Assembly (NCBI GenBank): GCA_018806915.1
Contig: JAGKQI010000091.1
Location: 930,001-994,000 of the forward strand
From: Phytophthora colocasiae
Lineage: Eukaryota > Oomycota > Peronosporomycetes > Peronosporales > Peronosporaceae
Direction: 5' to 3'
Length of the DNA: 64,000 nt
The position numbers and the translations under genes were made by a program. Below are positions 62,601 through 64,000 of this stretch, piece after piece. The notes under the pieces were generated by a model that was not told the DNA's origin, did not search any database, and saw only the letters and a program-made list of their open reading frames with translations. How positions within the stretch are numbered: position 1 is the stretch's first letter; each line of letters begins with the position of its first letter.

Positions 62601-63896
62601 GAGCAGCTGATAGTAGCCATCGACTAAGTCGAGCGCACTGTACATGGTGCAACCCACCATGTTGTTCTGAAGAACATCCTTCCTAGGAATCGGCGTCTGC
62701 GCCGGAATCGTGGCAGCGTTGAGCTTGTTAAAAGCGTGAACGATACGCCACTTGCCATTCGGCTTTCTGACACAGAACGTTGGCGCGGAGTGCGGAGACT
62801 TGCTCTCGCGCACGAGACCCGCCGCGTGCTTAGCACGGAAGAAGGCGTCAATGACGTCGCATTGCTCTTTAGGAAGAGGCCACTGCCGGGTCACGCAGTA
62901 TTTAGTTCCGGGAACTAAGTCGATCTCGTGACGAACGCCTCGGCCAGGAGGCAGGCCACTCGGTGGTTCCTTTGAGACAACGTCTCCATATTCCTTCAGC
63001 AAGGAGTAGAAGGGATCCGAGGGATTCTTGAGGATCTCCGATCCACTCCTGGCGCTCAGCGCCTTCTTGACCTCGGCCAAGACGGACTCGTCAACGAGGG
63101 ACGATGAGTTTAACTCCTCTTCAGGTCGAACGATGACCACCTCGGCGAGTTCGCCAGCCTTCAAGGCATCGCCAAAGTCGGCGAACGACATCTCTTCTAG
63201 CTCAAGGAGCTTGTCAACACTCGGCAGTCCGTCCAGCAGGACGCTGCCTTCGGCACTGCCGTCCACTCCATCAACCAGAGTGTATAGCTGCCCACAGCCC
63301 TCCCGTGCGTTGACACTTGACGTCACGGACGACTCAGACGCAGAGCGTCTCGCCCATAGGGCCTTACGACGTCGTCGCCAAGCCCACGAACGTCCACTCG
63401 ACGGAGTACGTGCCGCTGCACAGGTAATGGCCTTGCCCGGCCCAGTGTCAGTGACACTCAGTGACTGACTCGGTCTACCGCCGACGTCACTAGACGGAGT
63501 ACGTGCCGCCGCACAGGTTTCGGCCCCTTCAGGCCCAGTGTCAGTGACACTCTGCGATCCACTCGGTCGACGACCGATGCCGCTCAGCGGAGTACGTGCC
63601 GCTGCACAATCAATGACCGTAACAGGTCCAGTGTCAGAGACACTCAGCGATCGACTTGGTCCACGACCAGTATCACTCGACGGAGTACGTGCCGCCCCAC
63701 AGTTCACGGCCTGGTAAGGCCCGATGCCATCGGCATCCAGTGACGGTCCATGACCGGCGTCACTCGGCGGAGTACGTGCCGCCCCACAGGGGTTACGTGA
63801 GCTTTGCCCACACGTTGACTCACTGTCAACCAGCGCTACGCGCTCAACAGGACTGCGGTCCTCGCACTCCGGTGCTGTCCACCAACTCGGACACAC
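59617..63896 (-). pseudogene. pol of the second chromovirus, three frame breaks
   Basis: Reading down from 63896: a repeat-rich N-terminal region, a linker, then RT (RHEIDLVPGTKYCVTRQWPL, CVRKPNGKWRIVHAFNK, YSALDLVDGYYQLLMRASDI). After a break near 62470 the catalytic TYFDDVFVHSR follows, then RNase H (FIVVCDASDFAIGSALLQ). After a break near 61740 comes the integrase (HDTPTSGHLG, CETCQRVK, SMDFVFGLPKD). After a break near 60955 the DDE core resumes (DPRFTGHFWTSVF, ADHPQTDGQTERVNR), then PRFIGPFTVV, a Pro/Arg-rich spacer and a chromodomain (YLVKWRGYPHSQNSWEFE). Two of the breaks look like single-base losses, one in a C run (CCC.TACGG). Stop at 59617. Confidence 0.88.
63398..63790 (-). repeat. 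five tandem repeats of about 92 bp in the second chromovirus
   Basis: The motif cggagtacgtgccgc recurs at about 63401, 63494, 63589, 63680 and 63769 (spacing 89-96 bp). Each unit encodes a degenerate CAAARTPSSD-type block followed by SLSVTDTGP. The reading frame is kept, so the array is translated as a low-complexity spacer. Confidence 0.85.
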
Positions 63897-64000
63897 CGAC
63901 TTCCAGCATCATAGCCGACTCGGCTCGATGCTCGCGCCAATAGCGCTTCTGCTTCCTAGCAGAGGTGGGTTCATGACTCGCCAAAGCTCCACTAGGAGAG

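Larger units (their letters stand above)
58300..64000 (-). mobile_element. second chromovirus, minus strand, running off the right edge
   Basis: The inner edge of its 3' LTR is 58752. On the minus strand the purine tract GGTGGGGGAGAG is followed directly by TGTAACGGGGATG. A polyadenylation-like AATAAA pair occurs near 58515-58530 (minus). The outer LTR edge could not be fixed and lies between about 58195 and 58500; 58300 is only nominal. Pol remnants fill 59617-63896, and gag and the 5' LTR lie beyond 64000. An unusually long 860-bp stretch separates the pol stop from the LTR. Confidence 0.8.

Noticed and set aside
1..64000. CRISPR arrays, rRNA or tRNA genes, bacterial operons
   Set aside because: No regularly spaced short repeats with unique spacers, no rRNA-like or tRNA cloverleaf sequence was recognised; the tandem repeats at 52553 and 63398 are coding repeats in retroelements.

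Overview
The window reads as nuclear DNA of a Phytophthora-type oomycete. The evidence is an RXLR-dEER secreted effector gene, a GH12 xyloglucanase-like gene with a good oomycete initiator upstream, a PDR-type full-size ABC transporter, multi-membrane-span receptor families (one carrying a kinase domain), short introns of roughly 50-75 nt with GT/AG ends, very compact housekeeping genes, and abundant Ty3/gypsy chromoviruses, a Ngaro (tyrosine-recombinase) retrotransposon, a MULE and a Tc1 element. All calls come from reading the sequence. No database search was run.

Layout. 1-3441: 5' part of a 7-TM receptor kinase, then a membrane-anchored GH16-like glucan hydrolase. 3442-7250: gene-poor, with a remnant of a membrane-protein gene and a complete MULE. 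7251-18869: compact block. A multi-TM protein with one nonsense codon converges on an RCC1/zinc-finger protein, followed upstream by a tetraspanin, a PH + RCC1 giant and a DAHP synthase (shikimate pathway). 18937-36930: one PDR transporter gene, minus strand, broken twice. A 6.08-kb chromovirus sits near its 3' end. A 7.6-kb block flanked by a 9-bp direct repeat (hairpins, a complete Ngaro element and a GH12 gene) sits between NBD1 and the first membrane domain. 38819-49235: a second compact block with a MAN1/Src1 inner-nuclear-membrane protein and membralin (divergent), a decayed CorA Mg transporter, an IQ-motif gene split by a Tc1 element, and an IQ/ankyrin protein divergent from it. 49236-64000: an RXLR effector gene split by a young, apparently intact chromovirus, then a second, decaying chromovirus upstream of the effector and running off the right edge.

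Theme. Housekeeping-type genes here are intact and tightly spaced. Genes of the kind linked to plant interaction or efflux (RXLR effector, GH12, PDR transporter) are broken by insertions, small tandem duplications or a substituted catalytic residue. At least three insertions lie inside coding sequence, and their target-site duplications let the original reading frame be checked: the RXLR and IQ genes are exactly in frame once the element is subtracted. The window looks like a gene-dense/TE-dense mosaic where transposition is silencing virulence-related genes. The most unusual items are the GH12-bearing insertion block, its terminal perfect 33-bp-arm hairpin, the exact Ngaro split-repeat architecture, and a chromovirus with identical LTRs but ruined coding sequence.
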